This document shows positions 52,502-64,000 of a stretch of 64,000 nt of DNA, piece after piece. Every line of letters begins with the position of its first letter. The stretch's first letter is position 1. The DNA is from Marsupella aquatica (Eukaryota > Marchantiophyta). The stretch spans positions 6,944,001 to 7,008,000 of the forward strand of contig OZ316892.1 in NCBI GenBank assembly GCA_973895155.1, written 5' to 3'. Position numbers and translations under genes: made by a program. The notes under the pieces are model-generated. The model saw only the letters and a list, made by a program, of their open reading frames with translations. It was not told the origin of the DNA and made no database searches.

Positions 52502-54365
52502 ATGCTTGATCAGCCCGAGTTCAGCACGGCTCGCATTCGTAGATACAAAGCCGCTTACCGTGAGTACCTTGCGACACTAATTGAGAAGGGAAGAGAAGAA
52601 AGAAAGGCAACACTGAGCACTGGACTGGCAGCAAGCCCCGCACCGGTCATGAGGAAAGTTTTCCGTCGAATTTATCCCAAGACCTCTGCCCGGGTGATGG
52701 AAGGTTGCAAGGCTATGTTCCAAGCCACCGGGCTCACCGACTTCATAAGAGTAGAGATTAGAATCCCTCCAGGGAAGAGTTGGGACTTGGAGGTTGGAAT
52801 GGAATTGCGCACGGAAGGGATTTATTTTGCATGTATTCAACGATTGGTGCCTCATGCCAAATTGGCTAAGCTTTTGTTTTTGGAGAACCAGCAGTTCTCC
52901 TTCACCCCCCGGAATATAATTGGGGATCTCACATTGACAATGGTGGCCTACTGGGTGAACAATCCCACCTCCACCACGGCCATTCATCTCTCGGCCGTCA
53001 AGGATGCAGCACACAAGGGATTTCTGGCCAAGGTTCACCAATGGGTCCTCGGTAATGTGCAATCCGGGGTAGTGAATGGGGAGCATTTCATAATTGCTCT
53101 GGATATTCAGAAATATCCAGCCCATGCTTACGGATGGTGGTATTGCGGATTGACAAAGCTATTGGCCGTTGAGTCCAAGAGTCTGAAACCGGGGGGAGCT
53201 TTGCATTTGATGGGGTCATTTTTGTTGGTCAGGGCAAAAGGATTGATTGCCTCCCCGGAACCCAAAGAAGCTGGGTCATCCCTTACCACAGAGATCTGCA
53301 GCATTGCCACTACATCTTGGGGAAACTAACGGAGGTGCCAGCAGTGTCAACAGGAACGGGAGACAGTCAAGTTGAGGAAGACATCCAGCATGAGGATTAC
53401 ACGTTGGAGTGGCTTGAATCTCTGGTGAAGAACCCAGAGGAGCCCCTTGCGTACGACATTCCAAAGGTGTAGTTGGCGGAATTACGTGATTTTTGTGAAG
53501 GGGTCCATGAGGGGCTCAAGCTAGCCCACACATTGAGAGATGCGCTCAAGCAGGCCAACACAAGGGTGGAAACATTGCAACAGGGTGCCACGTCGATGAA
53601 GGAGGTGATCAAAGCTAAGGAGGAGGCCATACAAGAGAAGGTCAAACTCCTCCATGCGGCTCAAGTGGAGATTTCTCACTTGAGAGGGGCCTTGTCTACC
53701 AAGGCCAAAGAAGCGGAGGAAGTTGGAGTGCTGAGAGAAGCATTGGCCAAAGAGAAGCAGAACATGGGAGAAGTGGAGAGGTTAAGAGGCCAGGTTGCAA
53801 AACTATGGAGTCAGGTGGGGATCTTTGAGACTAGGGCCAAAAGGAGTGAGGCCTTGAGTCTGGGGAAGCGGAAGAGTCCCTGCTCATCTAGCTCCACGCT
53901 TTCCCCTGACCTGGTCTCCAAAGCCATCGAGATGGTGGTGAAGGAAGTAAGTGAGAAGTACGGTCCTCTGTTGGAAGCAGCCAAGAAGAATCAGGAGAAG
54001 AATAAGAGCTTGGAGAAGAAGCTCAAGGAGGTACTAAGTTGTTGCGGGAGGCCCAAGTCAATACGGGAACCCGGGGATGCCACCCAGATCTGTGACACCA
54101 GGGACTCCCATGGCCACCGGGCAGGTTTTACCATTGGAGTTGCAATGGAGAGGAGGCTGCCTTGTGGAAGGATACCATCAGTGAGGGCTATGTCAGGGCT
54201 TGGCAAGCCTTGACGGCATTGAGGAAGCAAGGGAGCACTAGCGAGAGGAGTACACCGATGAAGAAGAAGAGAAGCGAAGTAGTCTCCACTCCAATTGAGA
54301 GCGATGAAGAGATCAACTCACGGGGCTCAAGCCAGGGCACTGTGAGTGAGGAGGAGGAGGACTAG
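52502..54365 (+). pseudogene. Retroelement-like gag pseudogene with coiled coil
   Basis: Family not firmly recognised. Three + strand segments are joined by frameshifts. The first (52502-53329) is a globular region with Trp/Tyr-rich blocks (TLTMVAYWVNN, YPAHAYGWWYCGLTKLLAVE). The frame shifts near 53285 and continues as ILGKLTEVPAVSTG to a TAG at 53470. A long coiled coil (53473-54050) follows, rich in Glu/Lys/Leu heptads (KEEAIQEKVKLLHAAQVEISHLRG). The frame shifts again and ends WKDTISEGYVRAWQAL, then an acidic SEEEED tail and TAG at 54363. Architecture and neighbourhood suggest the gag-like gene of a plant retroelement. It could equally be a decayed host gene. Confidence 0.45.
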
Positions 54366-56563
54366 GGTAGTCGTACGGACTTGGTCGTACGACCTCTGGA
54401 TTTTAAAACTTGTCGGAAGTGGGCACTCATGGGCTTGATGGAAAGAGCTCGCGGAGCTGATTAATTTTGACAAGAGGCGGCGCTCCTCAAACGGAGCCAG
54501 GATGAGTAAGTTAGGGCTCGACGAAGTTGGTAAGTATGTGAAATTAAAACGACCATAACTTGGTCGTACAACGTCCGTTTCGGGAGCGGTTTGGTGATTC
54601 ATGATCAAGGGGAGCAGGGCTACCTAGGAGTGAGCTCAGAGGTGCAATCAGAGTGGCATCTAGTTTTGGCAATTGTGAGGCCCGTGGTATTTTTGCGGTT
54701 TATGGAGCGTTGTTGGGGCGCCGTCGAAGGCACCGTCGGTCCCATAGTTAGATTAGGGTTTTAGGAGCATGTGTGTCCTACATGCTTTAGGATTAAAGAT
54801 TTATTTGTGAAAGGTTTTAGCAGTGCCACTAGGGTAGCCGCCACCTTTGTGACCCCATGAGGGGGCTTTGGTGTGTTTGTTTCTTGTATTTAGGGGGAGA
54901 GCCCCAGAGTAGTGAGGGGTGGGGAACTCAGCATAGTGCTTTGATGCTTTTGAGTAGCTTTTGTGAGTAGCACACCGATTAGGAGAAGTTCAAGCCAGAG
55001 TAGTGAGGTGGAGAACGTAGCACTTGTCCCCGGGAGGCAGAAGTTGGGCAGACGGCAAGAGGTCGGGTTGTCCTTGCATGTGTTACGGGAAACATCAAGA
55101 GATATGGATTTGGCTTGAGGTTCCAATATTTTGTGTGTCACTTGTTGCTTGTGTTGTTTGTTTTTCCCCCCTAGTACATGTGGTCGGTTTCGTGGTGGAA
55201 ACATTTGCCCTTGTCACTAGTGTTCAAATCTTATTGTAAATGTTTGTATGCTTGCCCATGAGAGGGGGGTGGTGACAGCACTCACCCGGTGGGCGTGAGT
55301 TGTAGATGGTAGGACCAGTCCCTTGGACTTGATCAAAAACGGAGAGACCAGTCGGTAGACTTGATCAAAAAGTACACTTCCAGGAGCGGAATCAAACATA
55401 CTCATCCTTAGGTGTGGAAATCCTCCAAATAGCGTCCCTTCACGACCCCGTAATACGATACCAACGGTTTAAGCGAAGAAAAGTATGGTTTGCACGTATT
55501 AATCGTTGGATAGGCAAGTGACACCTTCTCAATTCAACGCCAGCCCTCATTTCTCCTAATTTGCAGCATGTAGCCGGGTCAATTCAAGCGGCCCTTCCTT
55601 CAATTCAATCATTTTACAGCCGCCCTTATGCTCAATTGGCACCTCAAGCAACATGCAACATCTTTTGGGCAGCCTCCTTGTGCTTGACTTTCTCACCAGC
55701 CTTGTGCTTGAGTCGTGGCTTTTAGTGTTAGCAAAGAATTTAGGGTTTGCAACCCTAAGTAACTAGGGAAGGCTAGTACAAAATAATGTAAGGGAGAAGA
55801 TACGTTGTTCTAAGAAAGTGTCAAGGAATAAGTAAGGTCTTCATGGTAGGGCAACAAATGTTCCGTCCTTAGTTAGAATAACCGACTAAGTTGGGCCGAA
55901 AAATGACCCGACACTTGAAGTCTTAGTTTTGGTTAAAACAAATTCCCATAGGTGCTAGGAGGGTCCTTAGAGCACCCCTATGAAGTATGGAGTCAAGTGG
56001 GGTCTCAACCTAGGATTTCCTTGTGTTTTGGTGGGACTTAAATCAACAAAATAGCGGGTCCCAGGAAAAATAGCTAATGGGTAAAAAGTTTGGGTCTAAG
56101 TCAAAGTATAAGTTTACTACGGTCCCTTCTATCCCTGGGAACTCATAGAAGGACTTGATCACCTTTGGTTACTTTTTAGGATCATCTCAAAAAGTGGGAA
56201 AATTAGTGTGCATTATAGATATGGGCAAACTTAGGTAATTTTAGAAAAGTCATTATGATATATTTATCAAGTTGGATCAACTTAGAAGGAATTCCTATGA
56301 CCAGGGATTCAAGGAATATGCTCAGAAGTACTTTGGCCCTTTGGATGAGTTTTGGCATGGCCTTGAAGAGGGGCCAGTACAAACATTTTCTCTTGGGAGG
56401 AAAGCAAGATTTTTTCTAAGTGTTGGAATGACGACACAACGATATTATCTTTCTTACTATTCCTTGTTCAAAAAGCAAAAAATGACAAGTTTCTTACATA
56501 AACCTATATTGAGTCATTCCACATAGCCCCCTACTTAAGTGTGCAGCGTCCCCGCAAACACAC
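54366..56563. other. Non-coding DNA between retroelement remnants
   Basis: The coding part of the previous unit ends at 54365. No pol domain follows on +. Short open stretches (55024-55239, 56272-56526) lack recognisable domains. Confidence 0.4.
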
Positions 56564-57884
56564 TCATTTGTGATTATAGTATCGCTTCAATCGATCATGG
56601 TGCACTCTAGTAGGGAACACCTCTCCTTCAAGAGTAGCAAGCTGAATTGACCCATTAGCATAAACCTGGTAAACAACGTAAGGACCCAACCATCGAGTAT
56701 GCAACTTGCCTGGAAAATTAGCATACCTACTATCATAGAGTAATACCAACTGTCCAGCAAGCAAAGAAGTCGGCTTCTTCAACTTCTTGTCATGATGTTT
56801 CTTCACTTGAGCTTGCTTCTTCTTCACTTGCTTGCTTGCTTCTTCCCTTATTTCCTCCAACTCCTCTAGCTGGTAAGCCCTCTCCATCGACTCTGGTCAG
56901 CCTCCATTCGCTCCTCCACACTCATCCTCAAAGTAGGCAAGAGAGCGTTGTCCAAATATGAGGTAGAAAAGACTATGGCCAGTTGTGGTCTTGAAAGCAA
57001 GGTTGTAGGAGTACACAGCTGAGTATAATTTGTCATCCCAATCAGTCTTTTGTGCCGCCACAGTTTTGTTCAAGATCTTGCCAATGATGCCATTAGCTCT
57101 CTTAGTTAATCCATTTGCCTTGGGGTGATAAAGTTGGTCTTCCTATGCTTAATCAAGTACTGATTAGTGAGCTCCTCCACGACCTCATTCAAGAAGTGAG
57201 TCCCCCTATCACTAATCAACGCTAGAGGTGGCCCAAATCTGGTAAAAATTTGTTGATACATGAACCTTGCTACTGTGAGAGCATTGTCCTTGCTTGTTGG
57301 TCTGGCCTCTACCCACTTAGTAGCATAATCAATTGCAAGAAGGATGTATTGATTCCTTCTAGACCTGGTCATAGGAGTGATGGGACCTTTGAAATCTATA
57401 CCCCATTTTTCAAAAGGTGCAAGAGGTAAAATGGAGGTACGAGGATGATGCTTGGAGTGAGTTGTTTACCTATCCTTTGGGAAGGGTCATATCCCCTCAC
57501 AAAAAGACTTACATCCTTATGAAGTGTTGGCCACCAATATGCTGCATCAAGTATCTTCCTTGCTGTTGTTGCACTCGTTTAATGGCCACCAGCCTCCTCC
57601 TCATGCATAGCTTTCATCACAATGGAGATTTCCTTCTTCTCCAAACACCTCCTTAGCTGCCCATCAACTCCTTCCTTTTGAAGGACACCCTTCACCAATA
57701 AGTAAGGTCTGATTTTTCTTAGGAAAATAGCAACCTCCTTTTGGTTCAAATTGTTTGGTAGCCTGGTTGTGAGAAGAAATTGGATGATATCCAAGTACCA
57801 TGTATCCCCTTCACTTCCCACATGAAAGAGGTTTTTATCTGGAAACTGATCCTTGTGGTGCGTCCCATGGCTCTCTAAACCCAA
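56564..57884 (-). pseudogene. Ty3/gypsy pol remnant A (integrase)
   Basis: - strand, read from 57884 downward. It covers the spacer after RNase H (QFPDKNLF...), part of the HHCC zinc region (HEEEAGGH), then the integrase core (NQYILLAIDYATKWVEARPT, LISDRGTHFLNE). After a frameshift near 57106 come ANGIIGKILNKTVA and the C-terminal GPY/F-type domain (LLYDSRYANFPGKLHTRWLG). RT and RNase H are missing. It is clearly homologous to remnant B at 60780-62948, but diverged and separately broken. Confidence 0.88.
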
Positions 57885-58759
57885 GAACCCGCCTTGAACA
57901 AGTCGATTTCCACTGGTTTTGCTCTTGCCAAGGCCAGTTCTGCGGCTTATCGGTATGGGACGCTGCTAAAGTACTTTACTAACTTTTTACCCACATATAC
58001 TGGATAGATCCTTCATTGTGTCATGAGATATGTAACCGGCCTACTCTAAGCCTCTCCTTAATTTCTTCTATCGGTCTCCCTTCAGGTATGTTTGGATTTC
58101 ACCCCCGGAATGATGCCCAATTGGCTTGGGTAGCCGCTAAGATTCCTCTCAACTCAACACATCCAACTCTTCCTGCTCTTGATGACTTCACTTATTTCTT
58201 TTCTCTCCTGTAGTTGATGGGGGCAATCTTCACACAAGTTGATGCGACACACAACTAGAAAGATGACTCATACTGACTAAGTTATACCGTGCAATTGCCA
58301 TATAAGGAGTACTTCTCACACACAAGATCTGCGAACTAAACCGGAAGGCCAACTCTATTCAGCTCTTAGGCATGAGGAAATATGAATATACACAAGAGTC
58401 ATTGCATAACTAACTGACAGCTTCTCTTACTAATTGATCCCAGCCTTGGTGGTGCACTAAAAACTTGCTAAAAAAAAGCCTTGAAGTCCTCACTGCACAG
58501 GTATTTATCTTGGCAGCGCATCTACCTATTCCTTGTTGCGTAAGCCTAATCTACCTCTAAGTGTAATCTACCTATGTACAGCGGGGCAAGAGCACAAGTG
58601 TTGCTCTTACCAGTGGATCCGCAATCCCACTAATCTAAGTATCAAGGCCGCCTCTTGGCCCTGATCCTAATCCTAAATTTGGGTCCGCGCCCGCTCTGCC
58701 CACTCACGCCTCCTACCTCCACGTCTTGCCTCCCAAAAAGGGACGGCCCTCCTCCACCG
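57885..58759. other. Unassigned stretch between gypsy remnant A and the gag-like region
   Basis: Two protein-like + strand runs with no family I recognise: LNKSISTGFALAKASSAAYR (about 57895-57990) and HPRNDAQLAWVAAKIPLNST (about 58090-58213). They could be captured host exons or a different element. They are too short and disconnected to call. Confidence 0.3.
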
Positions 58760-60093
58760 TCATGACACTGGTGGCTGGCCCTCAATGGACGCCCTCAGTC
58801 CTTCCTTGGCGGCCAATGTAATTGGTCCATCCTCTGACAGGTCACCCACTCCCAACTGGATCAACCCATCCTCAACGTGACCGGGTCCCTCTCCTGCCTC
58901 TGCTTCTACTTCCCCGACTTTTGCTTCCCCGGCTTTTGCTTCCCTGGCTTGTAACAGTGGTGGGTCCGCATCTACGGTTTTGGCACTGTCAGTCCCAGCA
59001 TCGGCCATCTTGCCGTAGTGGTCCTCCTCATAGGCTCATCCTATGAGGTGGTTTGTCTCATCTTCCCAAGGTTGTGGTTGATGCCAATCAATGATTGGCA
59101 ACCTTGAGTCAGCGCCCGTCATGGCCTCACCCAATTGGTCTTCTTGGCCTACCTCCAAGGTTGCCACCTTGACAGCCACTACCTCGCATAAGGCTGGTGC
59201 CATGCTTTCTACCTCAGTCACGATGGCCTGAGGAACCGCATTGCTCCCTGACCCGGAAGGTTTTTGCTTCTTCTCAGTGTCCTTCCCTTCCCAGGCAGTC
59301 GGTGCCTTCCCCTTGCCAATTACTTGTTGTTCCTCCTTCAAGATCTTCTTCAGTTGGGTGAGGAGGTACCCGTTATAGTCCCAGCTTGGGTCTGGCCTCT
59401 CTGTCAGGTAAACCTGTGCCTTGCCAATCTCTGGCCTTGCCAGGTTGCAATGCATTGTCACCTGCAAGAAATTAATCATTTCTCCAATGTGCGGGTTGGT
59501 GCAGGTATTTCGAAAGAAGTCATGCATACTTTGTTGATGGCCTGGGGAACGATCTAAACTCCTTGTCTGACAAGTTCTTCCGAGTGTCTACCTTGGTCTT
59601 GTTGCCTATCGGCAAGCCAAATACTTTAGCAATCATCTTGGGAGTGAGATAGAATTTCCTCCTGTAGACCTTGGTTGCATTCGACTTGTGATCCCATGAT
59701 CCCACAAATTCTAGCACTTGAGTCTGATTTCGGCACCTCCGGCTTTAGCCATGGTAATCTAACAAAGGTCACCAAGCCCGATCCGGCCATGAAGCCTTGG
59801 TACTTTTTGGGCTGCATGGCTGTAAAACATGCCTCCTCCTCCCATGCAAAATGTAACTATACTCCCTGCGGTATGACCATCGCCCAGTCCTTCCATGTAT
59901 CATCTCTGGTAGGGATGACATTGACTGGGTTGACCTCTAGTTCCTCGGCTTCCTCTTGCCTTTGTCTCCCTTGCTCGGCCGGCTTTCTAGATGTCGCCGA
60001 CCTCGTTCTTTTGGTCGGGGTGGTTTCTTTGTTGTAGGTCATCTTTGGTTGCTCCTGATCGATGACTCCCCTAGCACTGTTGCTTTTGTCCAC
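58760..60093 (-). pseudogene. Gag-like retroelement pseudogene
   Basis: Four - strand segments in shifting frames: 60093-59857, then through a TAG to 59817-59626, then 59717-59520 and 59527-59036, and finally 59008-58760. Recognisable blocks are VNVIPTRDDTWKDWAMVIPQ, VGSWDHKSNATKVYRRKF, KMIAKVFGLPIGNKTKVDTR and MHDFFRNTCTNPHIGEMINF. An Ala/Glu/Gly-rich low-complexity end follows. Position upstream (in - sense) of gypsy remnant A suggests it was that element's gag region, but the intervening protease/RT is gone. I know such Trp-containing plant retroelement ORFs only by general appearance. Confidence 0.5.
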
Positions 60094-60779
60094 GCCTCTT
60101 GCAACCCTTCACGTCCCAATGTTTGTTGTTGCAGCGGTTGATGGCCTCCCGGATGCCAACGATTCTGTTCTTTCAAAATAGAAGATCGTTGAGCTAATTG
60201 GCAGTAGACGTCCACAAGAATTTAGCCTTGATGAGCTCTCCTCCTAGAAAGGCAGACTTTTGCAATTCCCACAGCCAAGCAAGCTCCTGTCATTCTCGGG
60301 CTGCTCTCTCCGACTCCTTGTCCTTGTATGTCCCAATGTACATACTCAGTTGCCCGTTCGAACAGGCATCCCCAAAAATGTGCAGCTTGATTGAGGTTGC
60401 TCATTCCCACCTTGTGTCGATGCTCAGTATCTGCTTCCACCCACAATGTTCACCTCAATAGCTGATAGTTGTTGGCTTCTCCTTGCAATCTGCTCAATCA
60501 ATGTTCGCGAATGAGCCATCACCCTTGGTGAACCTCCCTTACCCCCCTCCGGCCTGCCGTTGCCTGACTTGGTTGTTGATGACCTACAGCCTCTGGTGCT
60601 TAGCGTACCCTAACCCTCATTGTGCCCCTTGGTTGTTGTTGCGCCTGTTACTCCCGGTCTCGGCTTGGGTTCCATGGATACCCTTAAATGTTTATATTTT
60701 CTCATATTTCCTCCTTATACTAATGGTTTTAGTGTATACCACCCGGTTTTACCATTTTACAAGGCCTAGTGATTCTTGG
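60094..60779. other. Spacer before gypsy remnant B
   Basis: No domain was recognised on either strand. It probably holds the 3' LTR or untranslated part of remnant B, but no paired LTR was seen. Confidence 0.35.
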
Positions 60780-62948
60780 CTAGGCATCACGTAGCTCCCC
60801 ACTTAATTGTGAAGCTTCCTCGCAAACAACTTCATCTTCATCCATGTAATATTTCTTTAGGCGGTCGTAGTGTATGCAAACTGGGTATACCTCCCCCTTA
60901 ATGTTAGCCAGTTGAACGGAACCATTGGAGAACTTCATGTTTACCCTAAAGGGTCCTAGCCAGCGAGTGTAAAGTTTACCTGGAAACTTAATATACCTAC
61001 TGTCATAGAGTAATACTAAATCTCCCGTCTGGATACTAACTAGTTTTAGCTTTTTGTCGTATTGTTGCTTCATTGTGTTCTGCCTATGTTCTACTCTTTC
61101 TGCTGAAATCATCCTTTCCTCTTCTAAGGCCTCTAATTTATATTCTCGCTCTCTTAGGCTTTCTTCCTCTAAAGATCTCTCCTTAATTGTAACTTGAAAT
61201 GTAGGAATCTCAAGTTGTATGGGTACTAACGCTTCCTGTTCAAAGGTTAAAAAGAAGGGTGTATGGCCGGTGGTTGACTTGTAGGCTAAATTGTAAGCAA
61301 AAACAACAGCAAACAATTTTTCATCCCAATCGATTTTGTTTTGGGCCACTGTCTTGTTTAGGATCTTACCTATGATGCCATTTGCTCTGTCTGTCAACCC
61401 ATTTGCCTTTGGGTGGTAGGCCAATGACATACTAGGTACTGCTCATTTAAATGGCTGACTATATCATTCAAGAAATGAGTTCCTCTATCACTTACTAATT
61501 CTAGGGGTGCTCCATACTTGGTAAAAATTTTCTCATACATAAAACAAGCCGTGGTGACTGCATCATCCTTTGTCGTTGGCCTGGCCTCTACCCACTTGGT
61601 TGCATAATCCATAGCTAAGATGATGTACTTGTTTCTCCGAGGATGAGTTAATGGCTTCAAGGGCCCAATGTAATCAATACCCCACTTCTCGAATGGTGCC
61701 AAAGGTAGAATGGGGTGTAGCGGATGTCTCATGGCAGCCCTTGGCCGTCCTGCTCTCTGGCATGGATCACATTGCTTGATGAACTGGTGTACATCCTTGT
61801 GTAAGGTTGGCCACCAATAGCCGGCATCTAAAATCTTTTTAGACGTGGTTATTGGTGCAAAATTTCCCCCGGCTTCTTCTCCATGCATAGCCTGTAGGAC
61901 CCGCTTCACTTCTCCCTGTTCCAAACACCTTTGAATTTTTCCATTGACTCCATACCTATGTAAGATGCCTTTAATGCACTGATACTGCTGACTTTCCGTA
62001 GAAAAACTGCGGCTTGTTCCCTGCTTAGTCCTGCTTGTAACCTTGACGTGCTGAGAAATCATAATATATCAGGGTACCAGGTATCCGTCACTTCCACTAT
62101 GAATAGCTCTTTGTCTGGAAATTGATCGTCAATGCAGTCCGTAGTTGGTTCACCTACAATCCTTGAAAAGAAGTTGGCATTGGCATGCAACTTCCCCGAC
62201 TTGATTTTTAACTCGTAGTCAAATTCCTGTAATCGCAATATCCATCTTGCCACCCTACCCGTAAGATCTGGTTTATTCACTAGGTACTTCAAACTTTCAT
62301 GATCGGTATGAAAGATCACCTTGTAACCCAGTAGATAATGCCTAAACTTTTTGCAAGAGTAAATGACTCCTAATGCCTCCCTTTCTATGGTTGAGTAGTT
62401 TCTTTCAACATCGGCAAGCTATCGGCTTGCATAGTGTATGGGATGGTCCCTTCCTTCTCATCTAGCTGACTCAATACTGAACCGATATAGAAGCCTAAAA
62501 CATTTACATAAACATGAAAATCTTTGTTCCATTCTGGTGCTATCATGACTGGGGCCTCAACTAGCATCTGTTTTAATTCAATTACTGCTGTCACTCTCTC
62601 TGGTGTGGGCTCGAAGTCTGCTCCTGCCTTGAGCATATTTGTCAATGGTAACGCTAGTTTGGAAAAATCTTTGATGAATCTACGATAATAGCCAATGCAC
62701 CCCAAGAAGGATCGAACATTCTTTATGTTCTTAGGTTGCATGATATCCAGCCATACTGCAAGTTTACCCTTGTCAATCTTGATGCCTTTCCTCAATACCT
62801 TATGATCGAGTAGCACACCCTCCGTCACTCCAAAGAAACATTTATCAGGGTGTAGCTTGAGGCCCACCTCCCTACATCTCATGAAGGTCTTTCTGAGGTA
62901 TAGTGGTGGACCTCGCCACCCAACGCCCTCACCAATCCTAGCACTCAC
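60780..62948 (-). pseudogene. Ty3/gypsy pol remnant B (RT C-terminus, RNase H, integrase)
   Basis: - strand, in order. The RT C-terminal part runs 62948-62385 (MRCREVGLKLHPDKCFFGV, then NVRSFLGCIGYYRRFIKDFS). RNase H is at 62319-62059 (FHTDHESLKYLVNKPDLTGRVARW). The HHCC zinc region and integrase core are at 62062-61394 (CDPCQRAGRPR, WGIDYIGPLKPL, ELVSDRGTHFLND). After a small frameshift, the integrase C-terminus is at 61430-60780 (YHPKANGLTDRANG, LLYDSRYIKFPGKLYTRWLGPF). The upstream edge at about 62905 lies just after the RT catalytic region, so the YxDD half is absent. Frames break between RT/RNase H and integrase. Non-functional. Confidence 0.9.
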
Positions 62949-64000
62949 ACCTAAGTGCCCTTGGTGCCCGAACGCCTCCTCGGAATACCTCGAGCAAGCA
63001 CCCTAGTGCCCCTTGCACCATCAACGGCCCCTCCCATACGAAGCCGCACTTGCTCACCTACCCGACCGCTACTCAATGGTCCTCACTGTCTGCACAAGCA
63101 ACCAAACACCTCGGTAAGTAACCCTTCAGGATCTAGAACTCGCCAAGTCTAGCATCCTAACTCAAGCTCAACAGACGTTGATAAATAGGTCAGCGATAGG
63201 TCCTCCCAATGCCATAAGCCGGAACCAGAGCCCACGCCCACTATCCGTCCAAGACAGCTCCTTCCTTGGGCGCGGCCCGGGTTCCCCCTCGTACCTATCC
63301 ATCACCAACTGACTGCCCTGACCTCAGGACACGCTCATGGCCCAAATAGCGTACTAGCTTGTCCTAAAGCTTGTCCCAAGCTTGTTCCAACACGCCGAGA
63401 CCAGAACGGCCCCGACTCTAGCAACCACTCCTGGTTTTCCCCATTGATGGTCTAGGGACCGAGCACCCTTGGAACTCAGCCTCCACACCTACTTGGCCTT
63501 GCCTCCCCAACGCAAGCTCCCTTGGGAGATTGAACGCGGCTTGGCTGCTGTTTGGCAGGATTTGGCAAGCGGGTGAGCCAACACCCGCAAACCACGAGAA
63601 CCCATGGCACCCCCAGACCCATCTGAGCTTTCCAACGCACCCAAGAGCTTTCCAACGCACCCAAGAAGTCCTCCAATGGACTTCCCGTTGGGATATTGCC
63701 ATTTCCGTTTGGCGGTTTCCCTTAGTGTCGCGACCGCCGCGGCTCACGACTTCGGCTCGCCCTTAGCCCCCAGGGAGACACCACTCCCCTCATATATGCT
63801 TATGGGGACCTGCCACCCCCGGACTAGCTTTGGTCCCTAACCATTTGGCCCCCAACTCGGATCCCATCGCACATAATGGGTGTGCCACCAACTGGCAACG
63901 CCCATAACTTTCTTGATAGGCATCCACAAGCGGAGTGCCTTAGCCTGTTGTGACCGGGCCAACCTAGTGCTCATACCTAGGCCCTCAGGTTTGATCGCCG
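62949..64000. other. GC-rich DNA at the window edge, no gene recognised
   Basis: Replaces the missing 5' half of gypsy remnant B, so it is probably another element inserted or recombined there. A 20-bp unit, GAGCTTTCCAACGCACCCAA, is repeated in tandem at 63625-63664. Open stretches on both strands overlap and look composition-driven. Confidence 0.4.

Noticed and set aside
62949-64000. Open frames on both strands at the right edge
   Set aside because: The frames overlap in GC-rich DNA with no motif, and they include the 20-bp tandem repeat.

Overview
This is nuclear DNA of a green plant, probably a non-seed land plant (bryophyte, lycophyte or fern). The evidence is spliced genes with plant-type introns, a caltractin-type centrin, a plant small subunit of serine palmitoyltransferase, a Ty1/copia element primed by initiator tRNA-Met, and several Ty3/gypsy remnants. 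The species cannot be named from sequence alone. No rRNA, tRNA or CRISPR feature was seen.

Layout. (1) 1-3.8 kb and 29.06-33.83 kb are the two arms of a large inverted duplication. Each arm carries a complete centrin gene, on + in the left arm and on - in the right arm. (2) 5.86-12.53 kb is a recent but coding-defective Ty1/copia element on the - strand, with 332-bp LTRs and a 5-bp target duplication. It split an older tandem repeat. (3) 14.4-27.4 kb is the gene-bearing part of the loop: a two-exon ssSPT gene (+), an alpha-mannosidase C-terminal fragment (-), a four-exon gene of unknown function (-) and a ten-exon SPOUT1/C9orf114-type RNA methyltransferase gene (-). (4) 33.8-37.3 kb and 47.5-51.4 kb are AT-rich or repetitive DNA without recognised genes. 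(5) 51.4-64 kb is a graveyard of retroelements.

The most unusual part is 37.4-47.5 kb, which looks like one large DNA transposon. It has two divergent, intron-containing genes. The - strand gene encodes a MULE-like transposase with a GCM/WRKY-like Cys/His domain, a DDE-type core and a C-terminal SWIM finger. The + strand gene of about 1,240 codons has a ParB-like domain at its N-terminus and a permuted (beta-class) DNA methyltransferase-like domain near its C-terminus. About 15 copies of a 15-bp palindrome, TAGCGCC-N-GGCGCTA, plus three degenerate ones, lie across this block. They are in its flanks, its central promoter region and its introns, never in exons, and none was seen elsewhere in the window. 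This copy is decayed: twelve in-frame stops, two frameshifts and a 19-bp duplication interrupt the genes. I infer a self-marking transposon in which an element-encoded protein recognises the palindrome.

Limits: exon joins were made by eye from reading-frame continuity and splice dinucleotides. Family assignments rest on motif recognition, not database searches. The exact ends of the palindrome element were not found.
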